Of a stretch of DNA of 64,000 nucleotides, positions 25,577-35,875 are shown piece by piece; within the stretch, counting starts at the first letter, position 1; every line of letters begins with the position of its first letter. Under the pieces are notes generated by a model. That model saw nothing but the letters and a program-made list of their open reading frames with translations. It ran no database searches and was not told where the DNA came from. Origin of the DNA: Roseobacter insulae (GTDB lineage: Bacteria > Pseudomonadota > Alphaproteobacteria > Rhodobacterales > Rhodobacteraceae); assembly GCF_019375555.1 (NCBI RefSeq), contig NZ_JAHXDN010000001.1, forward strand, positions 969,501 to 1,033,500, given 5' to 3'. The translations under genes and the position numbers were made by a program.

Positions 25577-25978
25577 ATGCGCAACATGATTTTTGCACTT
25601 CTGGTCTGGCTTGGCCTCGGCGGCATGGTTCAGGCACAGCAAGCCGATATTCAGGCGACCATCGACAGCCAGTTCCAGGCTTTCAAGGCCGATGATTTCG
25701 AAACGGCCTTCGGATTTGCCAGCCCGACACTGCAACGCTTGTTCCAAACGCCGGAAAATTTTCGCAGCATGGTCACCCAAGGCTACCCGATGGTCTGGCG
25801 GCCGGGCGCGGTGCGCTATCTGGAACTGCGTGAACAGGGGGCGGCCTTCTGGCAGCGTGTGATGATCACCGACCAGCAGGGGCGCGTTCATATTCTCGAT
25901 TACCGCATGCTCGAAACCGACGCCGGCTGGCGCATCAACGGGGTACAGATCCTCGACAGCTCCGATTTCAGCGCCTGA
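25577..25978 (+). CDS. DUF4864-family exported protein
   Basis: A 133-residue protein with a signal peptide (MRNMIFALLVWLGLGGMVQAQQ). Its mature part matches DUF4864: QATIDSQFQAFKADDFETAFGFASPTLQ, then NFRSMVTQGYPMVWRP. GGGAGG lies 7 bases before the ATG. It is a small periplasmic NTF2-like protein of unknown function, common in Rhodobacterales. It probably shares a transcript with lysK. Confidence 0.85.
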   Translation: MRNMIFALLVWLGLGGMVQAQQADIQATIDSQFQAFKADDFETAFGFASPTLQRLFQTPENFRSMVTQGYPMVWRPGAVRYLELREQGAAFWQRVMITDQQGRVHILDYRMLETDAGWRINGVQILDSSDFSA

Positions 25979-26084
25979 CGGCACCGGCCCGGAACGGTGG
26001 CCCGGAACGGTGGGGTGAGCCCGTCTTAACTCTTCGCGCCTAGACCTGTGGCCTTCAACGGCTTGGCGAAGGGACATGTGAAAC

Positions 26085-27734
26085 ATGAACAAGGTGGTCA
26101 CGGACGGCGTACAGTTGATGCCGATTGCCTTTGCGTCTGCGCTGGATGCCTATTCCAGCGAGGATGGCACGCCCGGCTCGGACAGCTATTCAGACGGCGA
26201 TGGCACCGCGTCTATCGTGGTGGATGCCGATTTCGGCAGCTGTCTCGAAGTCATAAAAAAGCAGGGCACCCAGCGTATCCGGTACATGGGTGAGACGCCC
26301 CTGCTCCCCGGGTGTTACCTGCGCATTACCGCCCGCGTGAAAGCTCTGCGCGGGCCGCTGCCTGCCGTGCGTATCGCCGGGTTTGCAGGCGGCGCGGGTG
26401 GCGCAGCTGTTGGTGGTGTCGTGACAACCGGCACCGCGATCAGCCTCCCGGCGCATGATGCGGTCGTCGAGGTCTCGGCCATTGTCGGCGCGGGTGCCCG
26501 GCCCGGCGTGGACATGGTATGGGGTCCGGCGGCGCTTTACGGTCATTTCGGTCTGGATCTGACGGGGGCGAGTGGTGGTGTTATCCGCGTGGACGACCTG
26601 ATCATCGAAGATGTGACATCCGCCTTTCTGCGCGACATTCTGGCGACGGTCGACGTGCGCGACTACGGCGCAGTGGGCGATGGGGTCACCGATGACAGCG
26701 CCGCCTTCAGGGCCGCAGATGCGGCGGCGCGGGGCCGACAGCTGCTTGTCAGCCGGGGCACGTACCATCTGGCCGGGGATATTGCGCTCGACGCGGATGT
26801 GCGGTTCGAAGGCACGGTCACGATGCCTGCAGATGCCGTGCTCTTGTTACGCCGGAACTTCAACCTGTCCTCCTACAGCGACGCCCTTGGCGACCATGAA
26901 ACCGGCTTTATCAAGGGGGTTCAGGCCTTGTTGACGGCCTCTGACCCGCGCAGCTTCGATCTGTGCGGCCAGACTGTCGGGCTGACCCGACCCTTCGCGC
27001 CAGGCGATCCTGTGGGCGAAGGCCAACTGTCACCCGGGCGCCGCATCATCCGGAACGGGCGGCTGGAAGCGCGTGGCCACACAGCCTGGCACACCCGGAC
27101 CGTCAGCATGCAGGCAAGGGTGTCGGCAACCGACCCGCAGACCCTCGCAGACGTCCCCGATCTTGTGGACATACCCCTTGGTGCGCTGGTTACGGGCCCG
27201 GGTGTTGCGCCAGAAACCTACGTTCGGGCCAGGAACCCGGCCAATTGCGAACTCACCCTCACTGCGCCGGTGGCGCCGACGACCGGATCGGCGGATTTCA
27301 CCTTTAGCCGCTTTCAGTATATTCTGGATTTCAGCCGCCTGCGGCAGGTGACCGGTCTGGTCCTTCAGGATGTTGACCTGATGTGCCGGGGTGTCGCCAG
27401 CGGCATCATGCTGGCCCCCGCCGGTCACGCCTTCCAGGTGCGGGACTGCCATTTTATGGATCCACGCGACCGGGGTGTCACCTCTATCGGGGAGGGCTGC
27501 CACCAGATGCTGCTGGATCACTGTCAGATTGTCTCGGGCAGTGAGGCCGAGGTTATCGGGCTCAACACCAATGCCGGAGGGGTGCGGATTTGCAACTGCT
27601 TTGCCTCCGGCGTGCAGCGGTTCGGAGTTCTGGGCGGGGCGAATACTGTCCTGATGGGTAACCAGACCGCGCAGCCGGGCAATCCGCAGGACCTGTGGGT
27701 TTTCCGGCCGTCAGATACCTCCGGCACGCCGTGA
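26085..27734 (+). CDS. Pectate-lyase-like (GH28-related) parallel beta-helix protein
   Basis: A 549-residue protein. About 190 N-terminal residues form a beta-rich region; then VRDYGAVGDGVTDDSAAFRAA (about residues 191-211) marks the Pectate_lyase_3 domain and the start of a right-handed beta-helix with repeated short strands. No signal peptide is evident. Relatives in marine alphaproteobacteria are often longer, so this copy, ending abruptly in PSDTSGTP, may lack its C-terminal part. A role in surface polysaccharide binding or cleavage is likely; the substrate is unknown. Confidence 0.75.
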   Translation: MNKVVTDGVQLMPIAFASALDAYSSEDGTPGSDSYSDGDGTASIVVDADFGSCLEVIKKQGTQRIRYMGETPLLPGCYLRITARVKALRGPLPAVRIAGFAGGAGGAAVGGVVTTGTAISLPAHDAVVEVSAIVGAGARPGVDMVWGPAALYGHFGLDLTGASGGVIRVDDLIIEDVTSAFLRDILATVDVRDYGAVGDGVTDDSAAFRAADAAARGRQLLVSRGTYHLAGDIALDADVRFEGTVTMPADAVLLLRRNFNLSSYSDALGDHETGFIKGVQALLTASDPRSFDLCGQTVGLTRPFAPGDPVGEGQLSPGRRIIRNGRLEARGHTAWHTRTVSMQARVSATDPQTLADVPDLVDIPLGALVTGPGVAPETYVRARNPANCELTLTAPVAPTTGSADFTFSRFQYILDFSRLRQVTGLVLQDVDLMCRGVASGIMLAPAGHAFQVRDCHFMDPRDRGVTSIGEGCHQMLLDHCQIVSGSEAEVIGLNTNAGGVRICNCFASGVQRFGVLGGANTVLMGNQTAQPGNPQDLWVFRPSDTSGTP

Positions 27735-27784
27735 AAGGCCGCGCGCCCGGGTACATGGCACAGGCAACGTGACACCCTGCCGGG

Positions 27785-28456
27785 TCAGAAATCCCGCCAG
27801 ATGCCGAGCTTGAACTCGGTGTCGCCACCGCCATTGACCGGCACTTCCATCCCGATCTGCAGCGTGTATTTCCCCTTGCCCGGAAGGATGAGAACGGATG
27901 GCGCGAACTTGGTGAAAATGTCGGCGTTCTGGTGGGTCATGAAAACCTGCACCATGCCTTTCCAGTGGTCGTTGAACCCCAACCCGATCGTGCCATCCAG
28001 CTTGATGCGGGTTTCCAGCGTCGATCCGGGGATGTTGATACTGCTGTCCACCACGGCCCAGCCATAGCGCTCGCCGATCTTGATGCCACGACCCCATGAC
28101 AGCCCGGCCTCGACCGCCGGGGCGATCACGGTGTTCTGCGATCGCGCGCCCAGCCCGGCATGCCACGCCCATTTGTGGGTCGCGTCCGGCGCGCTCAGCG
28201 GAAAGCGCAGAAAGACGATGCCGGAGCCGGATTGCTGCAGTGTCCGGTCAATGCCATAGAAGATGTCAGCGCCGATGGTGAGGTTGTCGCGCAGCCCGTA
28301 CTCCAGATAGGCGCTGCCCGCCGTGTCTTTTTCGCGGGTGACATTGAAAGAGCCCGCGGCGAACCCCTTGCCTTTCTCACGCAGCCACGGACCGGCCAGT
28401 GCCATCTGCACGCCCGCCAAAAGCAAAATTGTGGCCAGCGCAATTACCCGCGTCAT
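27785..28456 (-). CDS. Exported beta-barrel-like protein
   Basis: GGGAGA lies 7 bases before the ATG at 28456. The 223-residue product has a signal peptide (ALATILLLAGVQMALAGP) and a body of alternating strands (YLEYGLRDNLTIGADIFYG, KLGIWRDF at the end). The terminal Phe fits an outer-membrane barrel. No specific family is recognised. It is followed by a second exported protein gene on the same strand in reverse order (28504-28929 lies upstream). Confidence 0.75.
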   Translation of the reverse strand: MTRVIALATILLLAGVQMALAGPWLREKGKGFAAGSFNVTREKDTAGSAYLEYGLRDNLTIGADIFYGIDRTLQQSGSGIVFLRFPLSAPDATHKWAWHAGLGARSQNTVIAPAVEAGLSWGRGIKIGERYGWAVVDSSINIPGSTLETRIKLDGTIGLGFNDHWKGMVQVFMTHQNADIFTKFAPSVLILPGKGKYTLQIGMEVPVNGGGDTEFKLGIWRDF

Positions 28457-28503
28457 AGCAGCTCTCCCGCGCTGCATCATGGTTAACGAAAGTTAACAAT
28501 TGG

Positions 28504-28929
28504 TTACACGCCGGCGGGCAACGCGCACCGACGGAACGCGGCAACGGGCTCCGCGGCACCCTTGAGAGAGACCGAAACAGCGCGATCTCCCAAGAGCGCG
28601 GTTGCGGTGCCGTTGAACTGCAAGCCGTCGAGCACATTGCCGAAGCCGGTATCCGTGACGGTCACCGCCCTGTCGTCGTCGCTCAGCCGGTGGCGGTCGG
28701 TGGACAGGGTCCTGCCTGCGGGGCCGGTAAAGCGCAGCCCGAATACATCGGCCTCGGGCCATCTGGTGGGGAGGGTGAGGGTGATCGAATAGAGCGGGCG
28801 GGTGGGGTCGAATGTCAGCACAACCTCGACACTCGCCTCGGCATGGGTGAGGCGACAGGGAAAGCCCGGCGTGAATTCCCAGGCCTGGGAAGGGGTCGCA
28901 CCGCAGAGAAAAGCAAGGATCATACGCAT
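28504..28929 (-). CDS. Exported protein of unknown function, 141 aa
   Basis: The ATG at 28929 gives a short signal peptide (MRMILAFLCGATPSQAWEF) and a mature beta-rich protein with a final disulfide-capable cysteine. An upstream ATG at 28980 would add 17 residues and spoil the signal. The ribosome site is weak. Together with the beta-barrel-like gene 47 bases downstream it may form an operon. Function unknown; homologues with this pattern occur in Rhodobacterales. Confidence 0.65.
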   Translation of the reverse strand: MRMILAFLCGATPSQAWEFTPGFPCRLTHAEASVEVVLTFDPTRPLYSITLTLPTRWPEADVFGLRFTGPAGRTLSTDRHRLSDDDRAVTVTDTGFGNVLDGLQFNGTATALLGDRAVSVSLKGAAEPVAAFRRCALPAGV

Positions 28930-29095
28930 GGCGTTCAAAGATAGCGTGCCCAGTCGGAATGGCGAGCGGGCCGGCGGCATCGGCAGAATTCCGACAGATC
29001 ATCGCCTCATGATACAGATCGACGCAGCACCCGGTGAAAACCGGTCGGCGCGCACCTATATCACGGAAACAATCAATCTATGAGGAGAAAAACAC

Positions 29096-29332
29096 ATGCA
29101 ATGCCCCGTCGATGGAACCACCTTGGTGATTACAGACCGCAGCGGGGTCGAGATTGATTATTGCCCGCAATGCCGGGGCGTCTGGCTGGACCGGGGCGAG
29201 TTGGACAAGATCATTGACCGCAGCGCCGGAGCGGCCCCTCCGCCACCGCCGCAACAGCACGGCCATGACGACCGCGGGGGCTACAAGAAGAAAAAGCGCG
29301 GCAGTTTCCTCGAAGATATCTTCGATTTCTAG
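29096..29332 (+). CDS. TFIIB-type zinc-ribbon protein
   Basis: A 78-residue protein with Cys-x(19)-CPQC, a four-cysteine zinc site of the zf-TFIIB family (residues 3-26), then WLDRGELDKII, a polyproline/histidine linker and the basic tail KKKKRGSFLEDIFDF. AGGAG lies 7 bases before the ATG. Cytoplasmic; function unknown, though the family is very common in proteobacteria. Its stop overlaps that of the convergent EamA-like gene. Confidence 0.85.
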   Translation: MQCPVDGTTLVITDRSGVEIDYCPQCRGVWLDRGELDKIIDRSAGAAPPPPPQQHGHDDRGGYKKKKRGSFLEDIFDF

Positions 29333-29667
29333 GCGATCCGGCTCATCAGGATCATCGACAGCAGCGCGCAGGTGATCCCGGCGTATTCCCTGAACATCAG
29401 CGCCTCGCCAAAGTAGACCGCACCCAGAACGGCGAGCGCGATAAGCGTCAGCATGGAGTAGGCGACACCGGCCTGCGCCAGCGTGACGTGCTGCATCGCG
29501 TAGAACCATAAAATTGCTGAGAACCCGTAGAGCACGATGCCCAGCATGACGTGTGCGGAGGTGACGGGCAGGCCGCTGTCGGCCGCCCATTTGATGGCGA
29601 AATCGCCGATGATGACAATGATGGCGGTGAAAAAGGCAAAGAAATAGCCAAAAGCAAATTGGGTCAT
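29329..29667 (-). CDS. Small DMT/EamA-family transporter
   Basis: A 112-residue protein with four hydrophobic helices, the size of small multidrug-resistance/EamA half-transporters. The motifs LAQAGVAYSMLTLIALAVLGAVYFGE and the terminal SMILMSRIA agree. The ATG at 29667 is chosen because the 18 residues before it lack membrane character. Such proteins act as dimers in the inner membrane to export cationic compounds. Substrate unknown. Confidence 0.75.
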   Translation of the reverse strand: MTQFAFGYFFAFFTAIIVIIGDFAIKWAADSGLPVTSAHVMLGIVLYGFSAILWFYAMQHVTLAQAGVAYSMLTLIALAVLGAVYFGEALMFREYAGITCALLSMILMSRIA

Positions 29668-29782
29668 TGGAAATACACTCTCAATCAATACACAAACTCT
29701 GAAATGCCGGGAGTGTAGCACAAAACCCGCTTCGGCGCATCATTGCGTGAATTTCGATGTCGTCTCGCGCCACTGAGATAAG

Positions 29783-29856
29783 CCGTGCTCCGCACGGCAG
29801 CGCCCGACCCTCCCCCCAGGGAGGGCGCTTCTCGCCCTCCTAGGGTCGGGCGCACC
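29783..29856. repeat. GC-rich palindromic module (copy a)
   Basis: A short palindrome (CCGTGCTCCGCACGG) runs directly into CAGCGCCCGACCCT, GGGAGGGCGCTTCTCG and AGGGTCGGGCGC. The outer 12-base arms pair. It has the same block order as the modules near 42.8, 46.5 and 47.2 kb, and lies 140 bases before the TRADD-N gene. Confidence 0.6.
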
Positions 29857-29996
29857 GTGAAGCTTTGATGCCCGCGAAAGAAGCCTCGTCAAATTGAAGC
29901 CGTCCTGATGCTGGCCGGGATATGAATGTAAAGACAGGGTTGATTTTCAAACGTTGCCGCGAAATAGTACCACGTATTTAGACAACGATTTTTGCT

Positions 29997-30566
29997 TTGG
30001 ATACTTCAACGGAAATATTTCAAATAATTGCGGCTGCCGTAGCTGTGGTAGCAGTTGCAGTTTCTTTGCTTGGAGCATTTCGCTCCGGAGCAATAAAATC
30101 GCTGCGATTTGGCTCAATAGCAATAGAAGGCGCGATAACGCCGGAAGAGATTTCTAGGATAGAAACTGATCTAGAGTCATCTAAGCCTTTTGAAACAAAA
30201 GCTTTGTCAAGCTATTACAATCAAGCCTTGCAGCGAGCCAATGTCAGTTTTTGGTTTAGTCTAGTTTTCGCATCGGTTGGGTTCGGTGTAATTGTTTTCG
30301 CCTTTGCATCGCATTCATCTAGCGATTTGACTGCGACAGTTGTGAAAGTAGTTAGTGGTGTCATAATTGATGCCGTTTCTGTTTTATTCTTTGCGCAGTC
30401 AACCTCTTCGCAGAAGTCGATGAGTGAGTTCTTTGAGAAGCTCAGGCATGACCGGCTTAATGCCGAAGCTAGAGAAATGATTTGCGAAATTGAAGATGTA
30501 TCGAAGCGAGATGAGGTGCGTACCCAACTTATCCTGAAGTACTCGGGTATAGACGTTGGCCAATAG
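29997..30566 (+). CDS. Orphan TRADD-N-type membrane protein (CyanoTRADDas_TM-like)
   Basis: A 189-residue protein. An N-terminal membrane segment (about 10-28) is followed by a small domain. The core motif SYYNQALQRANVSFWFSLVFASVGFGVIVF (given here as pattern only), then VSGVIIDAVSVLFFAQS, FFEKLRHDR and a helical tail, matches the cyanobacterial TRADD-N-associated transmembrane family linked to conflict systems. The first conventional codon is TTG at 29997, without a clear ribosome site. Codon use is AT-richer than its neighbours. It stands alone beside a GC-rich repeat and abuts the uvrB stop by three bases. Confidence 0.75.
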   Translation: MDTSTEIFQIIAAAVAVVAVAVSLLGAFRSGAIKSLRFGSIAIEGAITPEEISRIETDLESSKPFETKALSSYYNQALQRANVSFWFSLVFASVGFGVIVFAFASHSSSDLTATVVKVVSGVIIDAVSVLFFAQSTSSQKSMSEFFEKLRHDRLNAEAREMICEIEDVSKRDEVRTQLILKYSGIDVGQ

Positions 30567-30569
30567 GAG

Positions 30570-32774
<2,205 letters not shown>

Positions 32775-32933
32775 GGGTTATCCTTGGAGAGTGCTTCCAA
32801 GGTGTCATGTTTTCCGCCGGGTTCAAGGGGCAGCGGAGGCCTGCTGCCAAAAAATGACAGGAGTGCGCGATCATCGCCCGCCCCTAATCCGGTGGCGGGA
32901 CAGCCCCGGACCACCGTTTGACCCGCTGTGCGC

Positions 32934-33506
32934 TCAGGCGTGCCGGCGCCTGCGCCGTGCCAGCCCCAGCGCGCCAAGTGCCGACATCAGCAGAACCGCC
33001 CCTGCAGGCAGCGGCACCACGGCGAGCGCGGCTGTCGCTGTCAGCGTACTGTCATCCACGCCTATTCTGCCAAGCAGGGCATTGTCGACGCAGACGCCCT
33101 GGCTCACACTGCCGCTGGCAAACCCGACGGTGTCGCACCTCAGCCCGCCGGTCGATGTGAACCAGGTCTGGCCCTCGACCCCGCCGGAAAAGCCACCGGT
33201 CACAAACTGGCCGGTGCTCGTGTCGAAGTTCAGGTTGAACGTGCCCGCATGGGACCCCGCGCCATCCGTGAGGTAATTGCGCGCGCCCAGCGAAACACCG
33301 TCGCGCAGGACGGTGATGGTCAGGTTGTCGATGTCACTGGCGGTGATCACCCCGGTGCCCAGCAGCGCGTCGGAAAACGACAGGGAGCCGGTCAGCGCAT
33401 AGCCGCCCGATCCGGTCCAATCAATATCATAGGTCGCGGCGGATGCGACCGTGGCAAAGGTGGTCATCCCGGCCAAGATGGCGGCGCATGTCGTCAGTCG
33501 CTTCAT
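32934..33506 (-). CDS. VPLPA-CTERM sorting-domain protein (1)
   Basis: A 190-residue exported protein with a signal peptide ending VASA. The C-terminus has the sorting signature VPLPAGAVLLMSALGALGLARRRRR: motif, membrane helix and basic tail. Such proteins are processed by exosortase-type enzymes and usually move to the surface or exopolysaccharide. No exosortase gene is in the window. The mature part has a disulfide-capable pair (RCDTV, VCVDN). Function unknown. Confidence 0.85.
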   Translation of the reverse strand: MKRLTTCAAILAGMTTFATVASAATYDIDWTGSGGYALTGSLSFSDALLGTGVITASDIDNLTITVLRDGVSLGARNYLTDGAGSHAGTFNLNFDTSTGQFVTGGFSGGVEGQTWFTSTGGLRCDTVGFASGSVSQGVCVDNALLGRIGVDDSTLTATAALAVVPLPAGAVLLMSALGALGLARRRRRHA

Positions 33507-33783
33507 TCCCAAAATCTCCCAATTACAGGTTACTCAACCATAAGTTGCTTATGATTCCCTCATGAATAGAAAGACGGAGGTTCTCACAATCATACAGGGA
33601 ATTATCGAAATCGGCGGGAGAGTGGCGGCAGCTTGCCTGCAGCGCGCAGTGACTAAGCGGGAATGCGCTAAATATGTGCACAACAATAAGAAATACGCCG
33701 CGGAAAAGAGGTCTTGCCCGCAGCGCATCAATTGCCGATAACCAATCATGTTTCTTACCTTATCGAGTTGACCGGAGAGTCTC

Positions 33784-34095
33784 ATGCGCGCACGCATTTA
33801 CCAGCCCGCGAAAACCGCCATGTCCTCGGGCATGGCAAAAACCCAATCCTGGGTGCTGGAATTCGCACCCGCCTCGGCGCGCGAAGTCGACCCGCTCATG
33901 GGCTGGACGTCATCGGACGACATGCAGTCGCAGGTCAGGTTGCGGTTCGAGACGAAGGAGGCCGCTGTCGAATACGCAGCGGAGAACGGCATCAATGCCG
34001 ACGTGCAGGAACCCAAGAAGCGCAAACCGAATATCCGGCCGGGTGGCTATGGTGAGAATTTTGCAACCGGCCGCCGCGGTGCCTGGACGCACTGA
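33784..34095 (+). CDS. NADH dehydrogenase NDUFS4/ETC complex I subunit
   Basis: A 103-residue protein matching the alphaproteobacterial homologue of mitochondrial NDUFS4 (18 kDa), an accessory subunit of respiratory complex I. It contains the pattern [16 protein letters not shown], then [25 protein letters not shown] and a C-terminal [11 protein letters not shown]. It stands apart from a nuo operon, as is usual. CGGAGAG lies just before the ATG. Its TGA overlaps the ATG of the next frame. Confidence 0.92.
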   Translation: MRARIYQPAKTAMSSGMAKTQSWVLEFAPASAREVDPLMGWTSSDDMQSQVRLRFETKEAAVEYAAENGINADVQEPKKRKPNIRPGGYGENFATGRRGAWTH

Positions 34096-34322
34096 TGGCC
34101 TTTGACGTCGCGCGGGCGCTCGTGTCCGACCGCGCGATGCTGAACGCGCTGATCGACGCGGCGCGCGACATGGGGGTGCAGCGCCTTTTCCTTGAAACCG
34201 GATCCGGCCCCGAACACCACGCCGCACGCAAGCTCTATCAGAGCGCGGGCTTCACGATCTGTGCGCCCTTCGGGGACTACACCGTTGATCCGCTCAGCGT
34301 GTTCATGTCCCGCCCAGTCTGA
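34095..34322 (+). pseudogene. C-terminal part of a GNAT acetyltransferase
   Basis: Only the second half of an acetyltransferase is encoded: MGVQRLFLETGSGP, ARKLYQSAGFTIC and PFGDYTVDPLSVFM match the last 70 residues of GNAT proteins. The N-terminal half with the acetyl-CoA-binding core is missing. The ATG overlaps the preceding stop, which could give a translated fragment. A truncated gene is the best reading. Confidence 0.65.
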
Positions 34323-34364
34323 TCCGGCGGGGCGTGCCCCGTGTCGGGCGTGGCCATTACAACG

Positions 34365-34396
34365 TTGACAAACTTCAGGCAGCGCGCGACATACAT
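34365..34396 (+). promoter_or_regulatory. Promoter of tRNA-Arg
   Basis: TTGACA at 34365-34370 is followed 18-20 bases later by ATACAT/ACATAC, which I take as the -10. The mature tRNA starts at 34404. The perfect -35 box and short leader fit a stable-RNA promoter. Confidence 0.6.
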
Positions 34397-34403
34397 CCCG
34401 CGT

Positions 34404-34480
34404 GCCCACGTAATTCAACTGGATAGAATATCCGACTTCTAATCGGGCTGTTGGGGGTTCGAGTCCTCCCGTGGGCGCCA
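34404..34480 (+). tRNA. tRNA-Arg (anticodon TCT)
   Basis: A 77-nt cloverleaf with acceptor GCCCACG/CGTGGGC, D arm ATTC...GAAT, anticodon stem TCCGA/TCGGG with loop CTTCTAA, T arm GGGGGTTCGAGTCCTCCC and encoded CCA. Anticodon TCT reads AGA. Confidence 0.96.
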
Positions 34481-34746
34481 CTCTTTCTTTCCGACACGGC
34501 GCGACATTTTCAGGTCGCAGACATCGGCCGCTGCATACTCGCGGGCTGTCCCGACCCGGTGGCGCATTTTGCAGCCCAAGGCTTCGGTTAAATTCACGGC
34601 ACCGGGGCACAAGATCGCCCCGGGGACCTGCCGAAACCGGCGCCCCGGGAATTTAACGTTGCAATTGCACCGGAACTTTTCGACTGTCGGACTAGAAAAC
34701 CCCGTGCGCCGTGATCAACGGACAAGGTATTGGGACAAGCTGGAAC

Positions 34747-35874
34747 ATGAAGATTCATTTCACATCACTCCTCGTGGCGGGCGTGCTCGCCTTTGCATCC
34801 CCCCTGAGCGCGCAGCAAGGCCCGCCACCGGTCACCGTGGCCAACCCGGTGGTGAAGACCATTGTCGAGGATGACGAGTTCGTCGGCCGTTTCGAGGCGC
34901 GGGCCGACGTGATTATCCGGTCGCGCGTGTCGGGGTATCTGCAGGACGTGCAATTCACCGATGGCAGCCTCGTGGAGGCCGGGCAACTGCTGTTCACGAT
35001 TGATCAGCGCCAGTTCCAGACAGCGCTCCGGCAGGCGCAATCGCAGATCGACATCGCCGAGGCCACCTATGATTTTGCGTCCGAACAGCTGGAGCGCGCG
35101 CAATCGCTGATCAGCAACGGCAACATCGCCCAGAGTGTTCTGGACGAGCGGCGCGAGGGCTACCTGTCGGCGCAGGGCGCGCTGGAGCAGGCGCGGGCGG
35201 CGCTGGAACTCGCACAGCTGGACCTGGAGTATTCCGAAATCCGCGCGCCCATGGCCGGGCGTATCGACCAGTCGCAGGTTGATCCGGGCAATCTTGTGCT
35301 GGCGAATGACACGATGCTGACGTCGATTGTCTCCTCCGATCCGATCTATTTCTACTTCGATATCGACGAGCGGTACTTCCTTGCCTATGCCCGCGACGCG
35401 CGGGCGCGCGGCGCCTCGCTGCAGGAAGGCGGCGGCGGGCTTGAGGTCCGGGTGTCGCTGTCAGACGAGTCCATACCGCCGCAGAACGGGGTGCTGGATT
35501 TCTCCGAGAACCGCATAGATCAGGCAACCGGCACCATGCGTGTCCGGGCGATTCTGGACAATCCGGACGAATTGCTGACACCGGGTCTCTTTGGCCGGGT
35601 GAACGTGCCCGGGTCGCTGCCCTACGATGGGGTGCTGATCCCGGATTCGGCGCTGGTGGCGGATCAGAACCGCCGCCTCGTGATGTCGGTTGATGGCGCG
35701 GGCAACGTGATCCCGCTGGAAGTGCGACCGGGGCCGAGGATTGACGGATACCGGGTTATTCGCGAAGGGCTGGACGGGTCCGAAACCATCGTGATCGAAG
35801 GGGTTGTGCGCGCCCGGCCCGGCAGTGTCGTGACGCCGGAGAAGGTCGATCTGCCGCTGATCGCGGAAAACTGA
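34747..35874 (+). CDS. RND efflux periplasmic adaptor (membrane-fusion protein)
   Basis: A 375-residue MexE/AcrA-type adaptor. The signal peptide (ASPLSAQQG) is followed by a lipoyl-like barrel, a coiled-coil hairpin (about residues 80-150, ALRQAQSQIDIAEATYDFAS) and a beta-barrel region. The ATG at 34747 replaces an earlier ATG that would precede the signal. The gene is 1 base before the pump gene, so the two form an operon. No outer-membrane channel gene or regulator lies in the window. The substrate is probably drugs or hydrophobic toxic compounds. Confidence 0.9.
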   Translation: MKIHFTSLLVAGVLAFASPLSAQQGPPPVTVANPVVKTIVEDDEFVGRFEARADVIIRSRVSGYLQDVQFTDGSLVEAGQLLFTIDQRQFQTALRQAQSQIDIAEATYDFASEQLERAQSLISNGNIAQSVLDERREGYLSAQGALEQARAALELAQLDLEYSEIRAPMAGRIDQSQVDPGNLVLANDTMLTSIVSSDPIYFYFDIDERYFLAYARDARARGASLQEGGGGLEVRVSLSDESIPPQNGVLDFSENRIDQATGTMRVRAILDNPDELLTPGLFGRVNVPGSLPYDGVLIPDSALVADQNRRLVMSVDGAGNVIPLEVRPGPRIDGYRVIREGLDGSETIVIEGVVRARPGSVVTPEKVDLPLIAEN

Positions 35875-35875
35875 G

